A stretch of 64,000 nucleotides of DNA from Pedobacter sp. Leaf170 (lineage in GTDB: Bacteria > Bacteroidota > Bacteroidia > Sphingobacteriales > Sphingobacteriaceae): positions 1,061,703-1,125,702 of the forward strand of contig NZ_CAKLBP010000001.1 of assembly GCF_920984665.1 (NCBI RefSeq). Direction: 5' to 3'. This document shows positions 8,405 through 18,264 of this stretch, piece by piece (the first letter of the stretch is position 1; each line of letters starts with the position of its first letter). The position numbers were made by a program, and so were the translations under genes. The notes beneath the pieces are model-generated. The model was not told the origin of the DNA and did no database searches. It saw nothing but the letters and a program-made list of their open reading frames with translations.

Positions 8405-9825
8405 TCAACTGCTTCAAATTCAAAAGCTAAAGCCGGCTGGTTCTTAACATTACCAGGCAATTTTATCGTTGTTTTATCCCCAACGCTTTTCCAGGTAACT
8501 TTTTGCCCGGTGGAAATTAGTTTAACTGTTGTCCCCTTTTTTGGCGTATTCCCATTCCACGAGATTTCAGTTTGTTTATCATCAGCTAACAAACAATAAA
8601 TTGCATAACGCGTTTTAGCATCTTTACTCTGCGTAAACCATGTTTTATCACTATGATAGTTTTTAGCTGTTCTGGTATTGTATATGGCTTTGCCGTTTAC
8701 CGATGTCCATTTTCCAATATCTGCTAATTTTTTCAGCACATCTTCCGGCAAAGTCCCATCAGGTTTCGGACCAATTCCTAAAAGCAAACTTCCGCCTTTG
8801 GCTACAATTTCTACAAGTTTATGCACCACTTCGGCTGCAGGTTTGTAATTATCATTTGGTACAAATCCCCATGCGCCACCTAAAGTCATGCAGCTTTCCC
8901 ATGGATAATCCAATTGTTTATCGGGAATTCTTTGTTCTGGTGTTTGATAATTTTCATAAGGACCGTGCACCGTTCTGTCTACCATTAATAAACCCGGTTG
9001 TGCCTTTCTGGCCATAGTTGCAATTTTCGGCATATCGATATCCTGGCTCCATTTTGGGATGTTTGCACCCCAGGAAAGCACTTCTTCGTTAACTGTTTCT
9101 AACGGACGCACCCAGCCTCCATCTAACCATAAAATATCAACACTACCATAATTGTTCATCAGCTCCCCAATTTGATTGTAGGTAAAGTCTTTAAACTTAT
9201 TCCATCTCCATGGATATTTCCGAATGTCGTAATTGTTATTTCTATCGGCTGTAGCATATTTTTGCCACCAGTAATATTGAGAATGCCAATCAGGTTTAGA
9301 AAAGTATGCACCAATCATAAAACCTTCTTTTCTAAAAGCATCGAAAACATATTTTGCTACATCAGCCTTTGGATTATTTGCAAATGGGCCTCTTGCAATG
9401 CTGAAATCGCTTTGTTTCGTATCAAACATGGCAAAACCATCATGATGTTTGGTGGTAAAAACAAGATACTTCATTCCTGCATTTTTGCCTGCTGCAGCCC
9501 ATTGCTCGGGGTTAAAATTTGTTGGGTTAAATTTGTTGCTAAAATCCCAATACCATTTTTTATAATTCTCGTAAGAAATTGTAGAGTCTCTTTCTATCCA
9601 ATCTTCAGAGCAAATTGACCACGATTCGATTATACCTGGAACGGCGTACAAGCCCCAATGCACAATCATACCAAACTTTTTATCCTGCCAGTTATTTAAT
9701 TTCTCTTTAACCAATGGGTCTTTAGGCCATTCGTAATGGGTAGATTGAGGCATAATGTCGTTTTGCTGAGCAAAAGTAATTGCTGAACAAAAGAATAAGA
9801 TTGAAAATATAAGAGATTTCATCAT
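8401..9825 (-). CDS. Secreted alpha-L-fucosidase, GH29
   Basis: This is a 474-residue GH29 enzyme. The signal peptide is residues 1-20, with FAQQ at the cleavage region. Conserved barrel motifs are VHWGLY (55-60), FTTKHHDGFAMF (123-134) and DILWLDGGW (230-238), where Asp235 is the likely nucleophile. A short beta-sandwich domain ends the protein, in contrast to the duplicated module of the GH29 paralogue at 3730. The gene lies downstream of a SusC/SusD pair on the same strand, but a perfect hairpin terminator (9836-9862) separates them, so it may depend on read-through or its own promoter. This fits a fucose-glycan utilisation locus: the enzyme cleaves fucose and SusCD binds and imports the glycan. 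Confidence 0.93.
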   Translation of the reverse strand: MMKSLIFSILFFCSAITFAQQNDIMPQSTHYEWPKDPLVKEKLNNWQDKKFGMIVHWGLYAVPGIIESWSICSEDWIERDSTISYENYKKWYWDFSNKFNPTNFNPEQWAAAGKNAGMKYLVFTTKHHDGFAMFDTKQSDFSIARGPFANNPKADVAKYVFDAFRKEGFMIGAYFSKPDWHSQYYWWQKYATADRNNNYDIRKYPWRWNKFKDFTYNQIGELMNNYGSVDILWLDGGWVRPLETVNEEVLSWGANIPKWSQDIDMPKIATMARKAQPGLLMVDRTVHGPYENYQTPEQRIPDKQLDYPWESCMTLGGAWGFVPNDNYKPAAEVVHKLVEIVAKGGSLLLGIGPKPDGTLPEDVLKKLADIGKWTSVNGKAIYNTRTAKNYHSDKTWFTQSKDAKTRYAIYCLLADDKQTEISWNGNTPKKGTTVKLISTGQKVTWKSVGDKTTIKLPGNVKNQPALAFEFEAVD

Positions 9826-9835
9826 ACAAAGAAAA

Positions 9836-9862
9836 TAAAAAAGGGCAGGAATTTTCCTGCCC
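9836..9862 (-). terminator. Terminator after the susCD pair
   Basis: On the minus strand a perfect 9-bp stem, GGGCAGGAA/TTCCTGCCC, is followed by at least six T residues. It lies 20 bases after the SusD stop and just before the fucosidase start. Confidence 0.85.
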
Positions 9863-9881
9863 TACAAAACAACTAATCCAA

Positions 9882-11465
9882 CTAATTAACGTCCCAAAAC
9901 AATTTGGTGGTTAAATTATCTTTTGAAGCAACCGCAGCATAATTTGCAGCATTAAACGAGATTTCCTGTGCAGGATACACCCATCTAAAAGGTGGTTGTT
10001 TCTGCTGACTAGAATTATCTACCTGATAAGTTAAAGCTGGCAAATCCAATCTTCTTAACTCTGCCCATCCTTCAATTGGTTCGATAACATTATAGTGTAA
10101 CCATTTTTGGTTTGCTAACAAAGCTAATTTTGCTGCATTTGTTCCTGCCCATGCAATAGCAGGTTTTGCAATATATTGACCTATTTCAGTATCGTTTGTA
10201 GCAGTTAAAGCACCGGCTGTATTATCGTTACTTACGGTTCTAACCCAATAATAAAAATTTACAGATTGTTTTATTCCGGCTTCGTATGTTGATTTTGCCA
10301 TTGCATCATTATTTGCCTTTAGATAATATTCAGACAAAAGAAAATTAACCTCGGCAGCAGTAATTAATACACCTGGAAAAAACTGGTTGCGACTAACCGT
10401 TGAGCGATTATAAATTGAAATCATACCTCCGTTTATTAAGGTGGTTTGAGTTGTAGCATCTAAAGACTGATCTAAGCCATTATATACCCCTGCTGCATTT
10501 GCACCCGGTTCAAATAATGCTCTTAAACGCGGATCAGCATTGGTTTTCATGTGATCGATCATTCTTTTACCTGCGATGTTTCCGTTCCAGTCTTCTAAAC
10601 CAGTCTGAAAACCTTTAGCATTGATATCACTACCTACATCAGTAACTTTTAAAAGTATATTGTCATCATTTACCAATGATAATGGATACTTAGCCGGGTT
10701 TGCTAAAATGCCAGCAATTTCAGTATTAGATCTGGCAGAAAGGCTGCCTACCGCTGAAACACGTGATAATATACGAAGGCGGAGTGAGTTACAGTATTTT
10801 TGCCACATCACGATGTTACCTTTGTTAATTAGATCTTGAGTTTTGAATGCAGTTAAAGATGCAGCAGGAACGGTAATGGTAGATAAATCATCAGAAAATT
10901 TCTTTAAATCATCTAACATGGTTGTGTAAATGCTTTCTGCACCTTGATATTTTGCATACGAAGCGCTGTAATCGCCACCATTAGAACTAAGTTTGCCGGC
11001 ATCCATCCATGGAATATCTCCGTGCAAATCAACCACTTTTTGAGTATGATCATAAAAGTAAATTGCCGCAGTAATCATGAAAATGCGATTATCGGCTTGT
11101 TCTGTAGCGCTAGATGCATTATAAATTTTCTGTAACTCTCTGTATTGAGCCAAAAAATTGTAATAATTAGACCATCTATCGTTAACACCACCCGATGGTG
11201 GAACATACTGACCAATAGCATTAGCCCAACCTACAGCTTGTGTATATTGGTTAACCGATGTACGCTGCACCACAAAATAATTCCAGTAACTTGGTACAAC
11301 ATATTCCCTATTAGTATAAATTAAGCCCGCAAATTGTTTCGCTACTGATGATGTAGTTACTTTTGAGGGATCTCTGTAAGCATCATTAAATTCTGATTTT
11401 TTACATGAGGTGATAACCAACGCAGAGCATAGTGTTATCGCTATATTTGATAATATCTTTTTCAT
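9882..11465 (-). CDS. SusD/RagB-family nutrient-binding outer-membrane lipoprotein
   Basis: SusD-like proteins sit on the outer surface and hand oligosaccharides or other ligands to their SusC channel. This one has a type II signal peptide with lipobox VITSC, the lipidated Cys being residue 21 from the ATG at 11465. A GTG 24 bases upstream would add eight residues, but the ATG gives the normal signal peptide. The composition and C-terminal region (WLHYNVIEPIEGWAELRRLD, then RWVYPAQE and NAANYAA) match the SusD-like_2 subgroup. It follows the SusC gene closely (27 bases) and ends at a strong terminator. Its ligand is inferred to be a fucose-containing glycan from the neighbouring GH29 gene. 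Confidence 0.92.
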   Translation of the reverse strand: MKKILSNIAITLCSALVITSCKKSEFNDAYRDPSKVTTSSVAKQFAGLIYTNREYVVPSYWNYFVVQRTSVNQYTQAVGWANAIGQYVPPSGGVNDRWSNYYNFLAQYRELQKIYNASSATEQADNRIFMITAAIYFYDHTQKVVDLHGDIPWMDAGKLSSNGGDYSASYAKYQGAESIYTTMLDDLKKFSDDLSTITVPAASLTAFKTQDLINKGNIVMWQKYCNSLRLRILSRVSAVGSLSARSNTEIAGILANPAKYPLSLVNDDNILLKVTDVGSDINAKGFQTGLEDWNGNIAGKRMIDHMKTNADPRLRALFEPGANAAGVYNGLDQSLDATTQTTLINGGMISIYNRSTVSRNQFFPGVLITAAEVNFLLSEYYLKANNDAMAKSTYEAGIKQSVNFYYWVRTVSNDNTAGALTATNDTEIGQYIAKPAIAWAGTNAAKLALLANQKWLHYNVIEPIEGWAELRRLDLPALTYQVDNSSQQKQPPFRWVYPAQEISFNAANYAAVASKDNLTTKLFWDVN

Positions 11466-11492
11466 TTTAATCTTCTTTACAATTAGCACTTA

Positions 11493-14400
11493 TTAAAAGC
11501 CCGCTCTAAGCATAAAACCAAAAGTTCTAGTTGCCGGATTAGAACCTGCGTTTGTAATGGTTTGTGTCCATCTTGAACCTGATGTCAATTGCTCCGGATC
11601 TAAGTCCTTAATAGTTCTGTATAAGTAAAACAGGTTTCTTCCAAATGCAGAGATTTGTAAGTTTTTAGCACCTATTTTTTTAGCCAAACTAACCGGAATT
11701 TTATATCCTAATGTAATTTCACGCATTTTAACGTAATTGTTTTTAATTACATACAATTCGTAACGAGCTGAACTGTACTGAGGACCACCCCAGTTGTAAG
11801 TATTCCAATAGTAATAAGATTGAGAAATTACGTTTGTATTTGGCTGTCCGTTTTCTAAAACGCCACCCATCAACATACCATCAGTAAAAACTTTTTCACC
11901 ATTCGGACCCTGGGCACCGGTAGTTTGTACACCAATGCCTGCCGCATTTCTGTAATATCTTAAACCACCGCTGGCCTCATCCATAAAGTTTAAGCTTTCT
12001 TCCAATAAACCCCTGCTAATCATCCAATTAATACCAGTAGGCATTACGTGACCACCATAGCGAAAATCCATTACAACATCCATAGAGAAGTTTTTGTATG
12101 CAAAGCTATTGATAAAACCACCAATCATTTTTGGCATAGAGTTACCGGCTTTAACCATGTTATTTGCATCAAGCTTGTATAAACCATCGCTGTTAACAAT
12201 ATCGTTTCCTCTTGCGTCTTTAGCAATTGGGTGCACATAAATATCGCCCATTGGTTGTCCAACAATAGATTTTAATTGAGCTGCATTACCATCATAATCT
12301 GCATGAATTAGTTCTGTAGCGCCATTTGCCAATTTCTCTACAACGTTTTTATTGTTCGAGAAATTAATTGTAGAATTCCAGCTGAATGAAGCCGTTCTAA
12401 CCGGCGTTCCGCTTAAAGCAACCTCAATACCTTTATTTCTTAAGGTACCTACGTTTGCCAGAATTGATGTTGCTCCTGAAGATGAAGGAATGGTTAGAGG
12501 TAAAATCTGATCGTTGATTTGAGCATTATAGTACGATACATCTAAACGTAAACGGTCTTTCAAAAAGCGCATTTCCAAACCAAACTCAAGCTCTTTTTTA
12601 CGCTCTGGTTTTATAAGTTCATTACCATATGATGTTGGAATAGTTGTGTAAAGCACTGAACTAGAACCGCCTTGAGTACCTAATGTGTTTTGTGAATATG
12701 CAACATTAGCTAAATAAATAGATGGATAGTTACCTACAATACCCCAGGATGCTCTTATTTTACCATAACTAATTGCTTCTGGCATTTTAAACGCTTCTGA
12801 GAAAACAAAACCTGAGTTAACTGATGGATAAACAAAACTATTGTCGTTAGGATTCATGGTAGATGTTCTATCTCTACGAACAGTTCCTTCAACAAATAAG
12901 TAATCTCTAAAACTGGCATTCAAGGTACCTAAAAAGGCATCTTTAACTAATGTTCTGCGATAGTTTAAACCATTGTTAAACGTAGCCATATTATTAGAAG
13001 CACTTAAATCAAACCAGTTTTCTACACTTAAACCACCATTTGTTTCACGCTGAACTGAGTTGTAAGTTTCGCGGGTAGCTGTATAACCTCCCATTGCGGT
13101 AATGCCAACATCTTTAGTGATTTTTTTTGTATAGGTTAACAAGGCATCACCATAAAGAATTTTGCTATTGTAGTTCATCAAACCAAAAAAGCCTGAATTA
13201 GGATTAAATGCGATTGGAACTTCGTTTGGTTTTGATGTTTCCGTTTTTTGAGAAGTAATATCAGATGATACACGAGCCCTTAACTTTAAGTCGTCTGTAA
13301 TACTCCAGGTATTGGTCAAACTTCCGATAACACGGTCGCTGAATTCGTTTTCATTATTTTCTCTAACATTCCAGATATAGTCTGCAACATCGGCTTTAAA
13401 TCCTGGGTAAATAATATTTTCTGCCGGAGTTAAACTTTGGTTTGTTCCGGTTACAAACTTATAACCTCTACTGGTTTTATACCTTGCGTTGTACCACTCC
13501 GGATTATCGAATCTACCGATCATACCTGTAAAATTGTTAATCATACGGTCAACCAGAAATGGACGATTATGAGTGTACTGATTAATATAGTTTACAATTA
13601 AATCAGTTGTAAACCGCTTACCTAATTTAAATGAAGTGTTTAGGTTTACTATATTTTTTTCGTTTTTAGTGCCATAACTTACCGCCTGATTATCCTGACG
13701 GGTTAGGGATAAACGTATATTAGAATTATCAGTTGTGTTAGATATTGCAACATTTACATTTGAGTTATTTGCTGTTTGAAAAAACTTAGCGTAATTGTCA
13801 ATCTGTGCATCGTATGGCCTCATTTGTCCATCCCATGCTAATGTAGGTTTACCATCGAAGATTGGCCCAAAGTTGATAGAAAATGCACCAACGCCTCTGG
13901 TTTCTTTGGTTCCGTTACCATCTAAATCCTGATAAACAAAACCATCAGCTGCTTGTCCGGCGTTTGAGTAAAATGGATCGATACCTGGCCCGCGTACGTT
14001 CTGATATCTTGGCAAATAAGCCACCTTATCATTGGTATAATTTGCATTAAAATCTACATTAAATCCTTTTGCACCTTTACCACTCTTTGTAGTGATTAAA
14101 ACCACACCATTTACTGCTTCTGAACCGTAAAGTGCAGCTGCAGAGGCGCCTTTTAGAATGGAAATACTTTCAATATCTTCATTGTTGATATCCAGTAATC
14201 CGTTACCACGCATACGCTGATCGCCCCAATAATCGCTGTTTGCATACTCACCATCGCGAATAGGCACACCATCCAATACAATTAGTGGCTGGGTTTTATT
14301 AGTAATTGAATTTACGCCGCGAATGTTAATGTTTACACCACTTGTTGCGCCACCCGGTGCTGATGAAATTCTCACACCCGGAGCTTTACCATACATTGCG

Positions 14401-14819
14401 CCTGCAAAGTTTGTTGCACCTGCCTGTGTTAACTCTTTTGAGGATATAGTGCTAACTGCGTAACCCAAGGCTTTTGCATCCCTCTTTACTCCTAAGGCTG
14501 TAACAACCACATCATTAAGTGAATTTGCATCTTCGGTAAGGGTTACGCTTAGCGTAGTTTGACTATTAATTGCAACTTCTGTTCTTTTGTAACCAACAGC
14601 TGTAAAAATTAACGTTTCGTTTGGCTGTGCTGCAATGGTAAAATTTCCGTTTGCATCGGTTTGTGTTGCTCTCATTGTTCCTTTAACGGAAACGCTTGCT
14701 CCGGGAAAAGGCCCAGATGCATCTTTTACCGTACCGGTAATTTTATTTTGTGCAAAAGTTGTTATCGCCAGCATGGTAAATAACAATATACTCAAGCACT
14801 TGTAGTATATTCTGTTCAT
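11493..14819 (-). CDS. SusC/RagA-family TonB-linked outer-membrane transporter
   Basis: This 1108-residue TonB-dependent channel pairs with the following SusD. The order is: signal peptide (1-23, TTFAQ), CarboxypepD_reg-like domain (about 25-98, ITGTVKDASGPFPGASVSVKG), TonB box region NDVVVTALG (about 102-110), plug domain with NIRGVNSI and LDGVPIRDG, the SILKGASAAALYGSEAVNG segment, and a long beta-barrel ending in aromatic FMLRAGF. No N-terminal anti-sigma-interacting (STN) domain is present, so regulation probably lies elsewhere, perhaps with the adjacent ROK protein. The leader contains AAACTAAACAA shortly before the ATG, a motif shared with three other genes in the window. Confidence 0.95.
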   Translation of the reverse strand: MNRIYYKCLSILLFTMLAITTFAQNKITGTVKDASGPFPGASVSVKGTMRATQTDANGNFTIAAQPNETLIFTAVGYKRTEVAINSQTTLSVTLTEDANSLNDVVVTALGVKRDAKALGYAVSTISSKELTQAGATNFAGAMYGKAPGVRISSAPGGATSGVNINIRGVNSITNKTQPLIVLDGVPIRDGEYANSDYWGDQRMRGNGLLDINNEDIESISILKGASAAALYGSEAVNGVVLITTKSGKGAKGFNVDFNANYTNDKVAYLPRYQNVRGPGIDPFYSNAGQAADGFVYQDLDGNGTKETRGVGAFSINFGPIFDGKPTLAWDGQMRPYDAQIDNYAKFFQTANNSNVNVAISNTTDNSNIRLSLTRQDNQAVSYGTKNEKNIVNLNTSFKLGKRFTTDLIVNYINQYTHNRPFLVDRMINNFTGMIGRFDNPEWYNARYKTSRGYKFVTGTNQSLTPAENIIYPGFKADVADYIWNVRENNENEFSDRVIGSLTNTWSITDDLKLRARVSSDITSQKTETSKPNEVPIAFNPNSGFFGLMNYNSKILYGDALLTYTKKITKDVGITAMGGYTATRETYNSVQRETNGGLSVENWFDLSASNNMATFNNGLNYRRTLVKDAFLGTLNASFRDYLFVEGTVRRDRTSTMNPNDNSFVYPSVNSGFVFSEAFKMPEAISYGKIRASWGIVGNYPSIYLANVAYSQNTLGTQGGSSSVLYTTIPTSYGNELIKPERKKELEFGLEMRFLKDRLRLDVSYYNAQINDQILPLTIPSSSGATSILANVGTLRNKGIEVALSGTPVRTASFSWNSTINFSNNKNVVEKLANGATELIHADYDGNAAQLKSIVGQPMGDIYVHPIAKDARGNDIVNSDGLYKLDANNMVKAGNSMPKMIGGFINSFAYKNFSMDVVMDFRYGGHVMPTGINWMISRGLLEESLNFMDEASGGLRYYRNAAGIGVQTTGAQGPNGEKVFTDGMLMGGVLENGQPNTNVISQSYYYWNTYNWGGPQYSSARYELYVIKNNYVKMREITLGYKIPVSLAKKIGAKNLQISAFGRNLFYLYRTIKDLDPEQLTSGSRWTQTITNAGSNPATRTFGFMLRAGF

Positions 14820-14901
14820 ATTGTTTAGTTTAAGTTTGTTTATTTAATTAGGAATTTAAGGTTAGTTGTTTTTTGATTTATCCATACGCCTTGGTTTTAA
14901 G

Positions 14902-16092
14902 TTAATCGAATTGAGAATTCTCTATTATTAAGCTTGCAGCAGCAAAAAGCTCTGCCTCATCTGTTAGTGTCGATATTTTTATTTTTGTTTGTTCTGAAAT
15001 ACGAGGTATGCAGAACTCATTTATAGCTTGTTGTATAGGCGGAACTAACATTTTTCCTGCTTTCGCACCTCTACCGCTTAGCACTATGCACTCTGGATTT
15101 AAGATATGGATGAGCGTAGCCAACCCTTTACCCAATTGAAAACCTGCTTTGGAGAGAATAGAAATTGCTAAAGGATCTTGCGCATTAACTGCGTCCAGAA
15201 AATGCTCCCGTGGATGTTTACTTTTATCTTTAAACAACTCACGCATGCTCGAAACTGTACCTTCAGCTAACGCTTTTTCGGCCTTTTCTGCCATAACGAG
15301 TAGAGATGTATCGACCTCCAGGCAGCCTTTTTTACCACACGAGCATAAATTTTTACTATCTGATAATGGTATATGACTAAATTCGCCTGCATAGCCGCTA
15401 CTTCCACGATAAAGCTGCCCGTTCAAAATCATTCCTAAACCTGTTCCCCAACCAATATTAACAACCATTACGTTTTTCAGGCCTACCGCTTCACCAAAGT
15501 TTAGTTCAGCCAGCGCGATTAAACTCGAGTCGTTATCTATTTCCACCTGAAGCTTTATCTTCTTTCTTAAATAATCACGAATTGTTGTACCGCCCTTAAT
15601 TGGCAAATAAGATGAATTCACACCAAGCTCTGCATTTACGAAGCCCGGCATACCTATGCCCACTCCAATAATATCTTTTCTGTTGATATTTGAGCTTTGA
15701 ATACTTTTATTAATAAAATTGACAAGCACATCAACATCACTGCTTTCATCAGACATGTTGAAATCAAGATATTGCATAGGTATCACCATTTTTCGTGATA
15801 AATCATAAATCACCAATCTGGTAACTAATTGATCCATAGCAACAGCAACTGTAAATTTTTGATTATTGGGATTTAGCAGATAAATGGAAGCTCGGCGGCC
15901 ACCTGTAGAAGGCGCTAAACCTTGTTCTATAATAAAATTTTCATTTATTAAACCATTAACAATAGAGGTAACCAATGGCAAACTTTTACTTGTAAGCTTA
16001 CTCAAATCGGTTAATGACAATGCATTTTTATAATAAAGATATTTTATGATATCTGCACGTAAGCGCTGATTCTTCTCAATTATAACAGACAT
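14902..16092 (-). CDS. ROK-family transcriptional regulator (NagC/XylR-like)
   Basis: This is a 396-residue protein with an N-terminal winged helix-turn-helix (about residues 10-65: LRADIIKYLYYKNALSLTDL and onward) and a ROK sugar-kinase-fold domain. It carries the zinc-binding cysteine cluster CSCGKKGCLE (about 252-261) and the nucleotide-site segment GWGTGLGM (about 214-221). Such proteins bind DNA and release it when a sugar or sugar phosphate is bound. Its location 82 bp upstream of the SusC/SusD/fucosidase genes on the same strand suggests it controls them, with fucose or another released sugar as a possible inducer. Whether the sugar site still has kinase activity is not clear. Confidence 0.88.
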   Translation of the reverse strand: MSVIIEKNQRLRADIIKYLYYKNALSLTDLSKLTSKSLPLVTSIVNGLINENFIIEQGLAPSTGGRRASIYLLNPNNQKFTVAVAMDQLVTRLVIYDLSRKMVIPMQYLDFNMSDESSDVDVLVNFINKSIQSSNINRKDIIGVGIGMPGFVNAELGVNSSYLPIKGGTTIRDYLRKKIKLQVEIDNDSSLIALAELNFGEAVGLKNVMVVNIGWGTGLGMILNGQLYRGSSGYAGEFSHIPLSDSKNLCSCGKKGCLEVDTSLLVMAEKAEKALAEGTVSSMRELFKDKSKHPREHFLDAVNAQDPLAISILSKAGFQLGKGLATLIHILNPECIVLSGRGAKAGKMLVPPIQQAINEFCIPRISEQTKIKISTLTDEAELFAAASLIIENSQFD

Positions 16093-16171
16093 TAGTTTGG
16101 TTTAGTTATAACAAACTTAATAAATAAATTTAAAACATTTAAAAACTTATTAATTTTTTTTAAAAGTTAGT

Positions 16172-16219
16172 TACCAAACAAAAAAAGGCTTAAATCTCTT
16201 TAAGCCTTTTTTTGTTTGG
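16172..16219 (-). terminator. Terminator after lepB
   Basis: AAAAAAAGGCTTAAA and its complement TTTAAGCCTTTTTTT form a symmetrical stem with a four-base loop and T-runs on both strands. It lies just downstream of the lepB stop. Confidence 0.85.
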
Positions 16220-16235
16220 ATATGTGTGTTTAATT

Positions 16236-17429
16236 TTACTTAATACCTCGTAATAATCTATTCCAACGGATTTTATTTAAGAAACTGCCTTCACTATCCC
16301 AACTCATCCAAATAAACAATGCTTTACCAACAACATGGTCTTCTGGCACAAATCCCCAATAACGAGAATCGGCAGAATTATGGCGGTTATCGCCCATCAT
16401 CCAGTAATAATTCATTTTAAAAGTATAGCTTGTAGCAGGTTTATCATTAATGTACCATACTCCGGCTTTTTCCTCCACTTTATTGCCTTCATAAGTTCTA
16501 ATTGCTCGGTAATATAAAGGCATTGTGTTACTGTCTATATTAACCGTCCAACCCTTAGCAGGAATTTTTATCGGACCAAAGTTATCTCTGTTCCAAACAC
16601 GTTTTGGGTCGTGAGGGAAAGTGCCTCCTGGCTCTACATCAGATGCAGTAGCGGCAAACATATTAACAGATTTTACAAAATCAAAGGCTCTAATTTTTTC
16701 GGCTAATTCTGGCGATAAATCTCCAACATAGGTATTATCACCAATCAGTTGCATATCGCCGAGCTTTACTTTTAAATCATCAAACACACCATAATTAAAT
16801 TCCATGGTTTTAAATTCGATTTTGTAAGGCATCATTCCGGTGTTTATTAAAGGCTCATCTTTACCGTTAATGTTTGCAATACCATTTTTCATGCTGATAA
16901 CATCACCCGCAATACCGATACAGCGTTTAATAAAATTTTCGCGTTTATCTACCGGGCGACTAACAATTGTATATTGGCTATGAATCGCTTCGCGTCCACT
17001 TTGCCTAACCAAATCGTAATAACTTGGCACCTGGTTTTCTAAAGCAACCGTATCACCTTCCGGGAAGTTAAATACCACAACATCATTTCTTTTTATATCT
17101 GATAAACCAGGTAAGCGATGATATTTCCACTGAACGCCATCCCAGTAGGCTTTTGTACCAGTAATTGGCATGGTATGATGTGCAAAAGGAAAGGCAACCG
17201 GTGTCATCGGGATACGAGCGCCATAGTTTACTTTACTTACAAAAAGAAAATCGCCTATTAATAATGAGCGCTCCATGGAACCAGACGGAATGGTATAAGC
17301 CTCAATAAAGAAAACCCTGATTATTGTTGCTGCAACAACGGCAAAAACAATGGCATCAACCCATTCGCGGGTTTTAGTTTTTTTCTTTTTGGTGGCATCC
17401 TGTTTTTTTTGCCAGAATTTGTAATTCAT
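16236..17429 (-). CDS. lepB: Signal peptidase I
   Basis: Signal peptidase I cleaves Sec signal peptides at the outer face of the inner membrane. It has 397 residues. A basic, Lys-rich N-terminus precedes one transmembrane helix (about 22-42). Box B IPSGSMERSL holds the catalytic Ser51, NFIKRCIGIAGD contains the general-base Lys168, and box E is GDNRHNSADSRYWG near the C-terminus. Compared with E. coli LepB there is a large insert between the lysine box and box E, common in Bacteroidota. It is last in the block parA-parB-DUF5683-dapB-lepB, all on the minus strand, and its leader carries an AACTAAACAA motif before the ATG. Confidence 0.96.
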   Translation of the reverse strand: MNYKFWQKKQDATKKKKTKTREWVDAIVFAVVAATIIRVFFIEAYTIPSGSMERSLLIGDFLFVSKVNYGARIPMTPVAFPFAHHTMPITGTKAYWDGVQWKYHRLPGLSDIKRNDVVVFNFPEGDTVALENQVPSYYDLVRQSGREAIHSQYTIVSRPVDKRENFIKRCIGIAGDVISMKNGIANINGKDEPLINTGMMPYKIEFKTMEFNYGVFDDLKVKLGDMQLIGDNTYVGDLSPELAEKIRAFDFVKSVNMFAATASDVEPGGTFPHDPKRVWNRDNFGPIKIPAKGWTVNIDSNTMPLYYRAIRTYEGNKVEEKAGVWYINDKPATSYTFKMNYYWMMGDNRHNSADSRYWGFVPEDHVVGKALFIWMSWDSEGSFLNKIRWNRLLRGIK

Positions 17430-17498
17430 ATATCTTGTTTAGTTGTTAACGATTTAAAATTAAAATCAGTTAACCGTTATCTGTTTATTAAAATCAGC

Positions 17499-18233
17499 CT
17501 ACTCGAAAATATCAGTAATGCTGAAAAAACCTTTCTTGTCCTTTAACCATTCTGCCGCAACCACTGCACCTAATGCAAAACCTGCTCTACTGTGTGCCGT
17601 GTGCTTAATTTCTATATCATCAACCTCACTGCTGTAAATTACCGTATGCGTACCCGGTATATTTTCAATTCTATGCGATTCAATTAGCAACTGTTCTCCT
17701 TTCGGAAAAACCTCCACATTTGTTCCAACTACTTCGTTCAACCATTCAGATTTACGCTCCAAGTTATCTACAATACCTTCTGCTAAAGTTATCGCTGTTC
17801 CGCTTGGTGCATCAAGCTTTTGAGTATGATGAATTTCTTCAACCTGAACTTCGTAGGCAGGATAATTATTCATCAACTTAGCCAAAGTTTGGTTTAATTT
17901 GAAGAATAAGTTAACGCCAATGCTGAAATTAGACCCATAAAGTAAAGTATTGTTACTGCTATTACATTCATTTTTAACTTCCTGTAATTTACCGTACCAA
18001 CCTGTAGTACCTACCACAACAGGAACATTGGCATCAAAACAAACATCAATGTTTTTCAGAACAGAATCTGGTGTACTAAAATCAATGGCAACATCTGCCG
18101 ATTTTAAGTTTTGACGGGTTAAATCTTCCTGATTATCGATAGAAATTTTTAGAACAATTTCATGACCACGTTCAAGCGCAAATTTCTCGATAATTTGTCC
18201 CATTTTGCCATATCCTAAAAGCGCAATTTTCAT
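17499..18233 (-). CDS. dapB: 4-hydroxy-tetrahydrodipicolinate reductase
   Basis: DapB reduces the dihydrodipicolinate intermediate of lysine and diaminopimelate synthesis with NAD(P)H. The 244-residue protein has GYGKMGQ (7-13) as the dinucleotide loop, VVVGTTGWYG (72-81), and the catalytic region EIHHTQKLDAPSGTA (133-147) with His135 and Lys139. It is encoded 32 bp downstream of the DUF5683 gene on the same strand. Slightly shorter than the E. coli enzyme, as usual for the phylum. Confidence 0.96.
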   Translation of the reverse strand: MKIALLGYGKMGQIIEKFALERGHEIVLKISIDNQEDLTRQNLKSADVAIDFSTPDSVLKNIDVCFDANVPVVVGTTGWYGKLQEVKNECNSSNNTLLYGSNFSIGVNLFFKLNQTLAKLMNNYPAYEVQVEEIHHTQKLDAPSGTAITLAEGIVDNLERKSEWLNEVVGTNVEVFPKGEQLLIESHRIENIPGTHTVIYSSEVDDIEIKHTAHSRAGFALGAVVAAEWLKDKKGFFSITDIFE

Positions 18234-18264
18234 CGGTTATTTATAAGTTTAGGTGATTTATATA

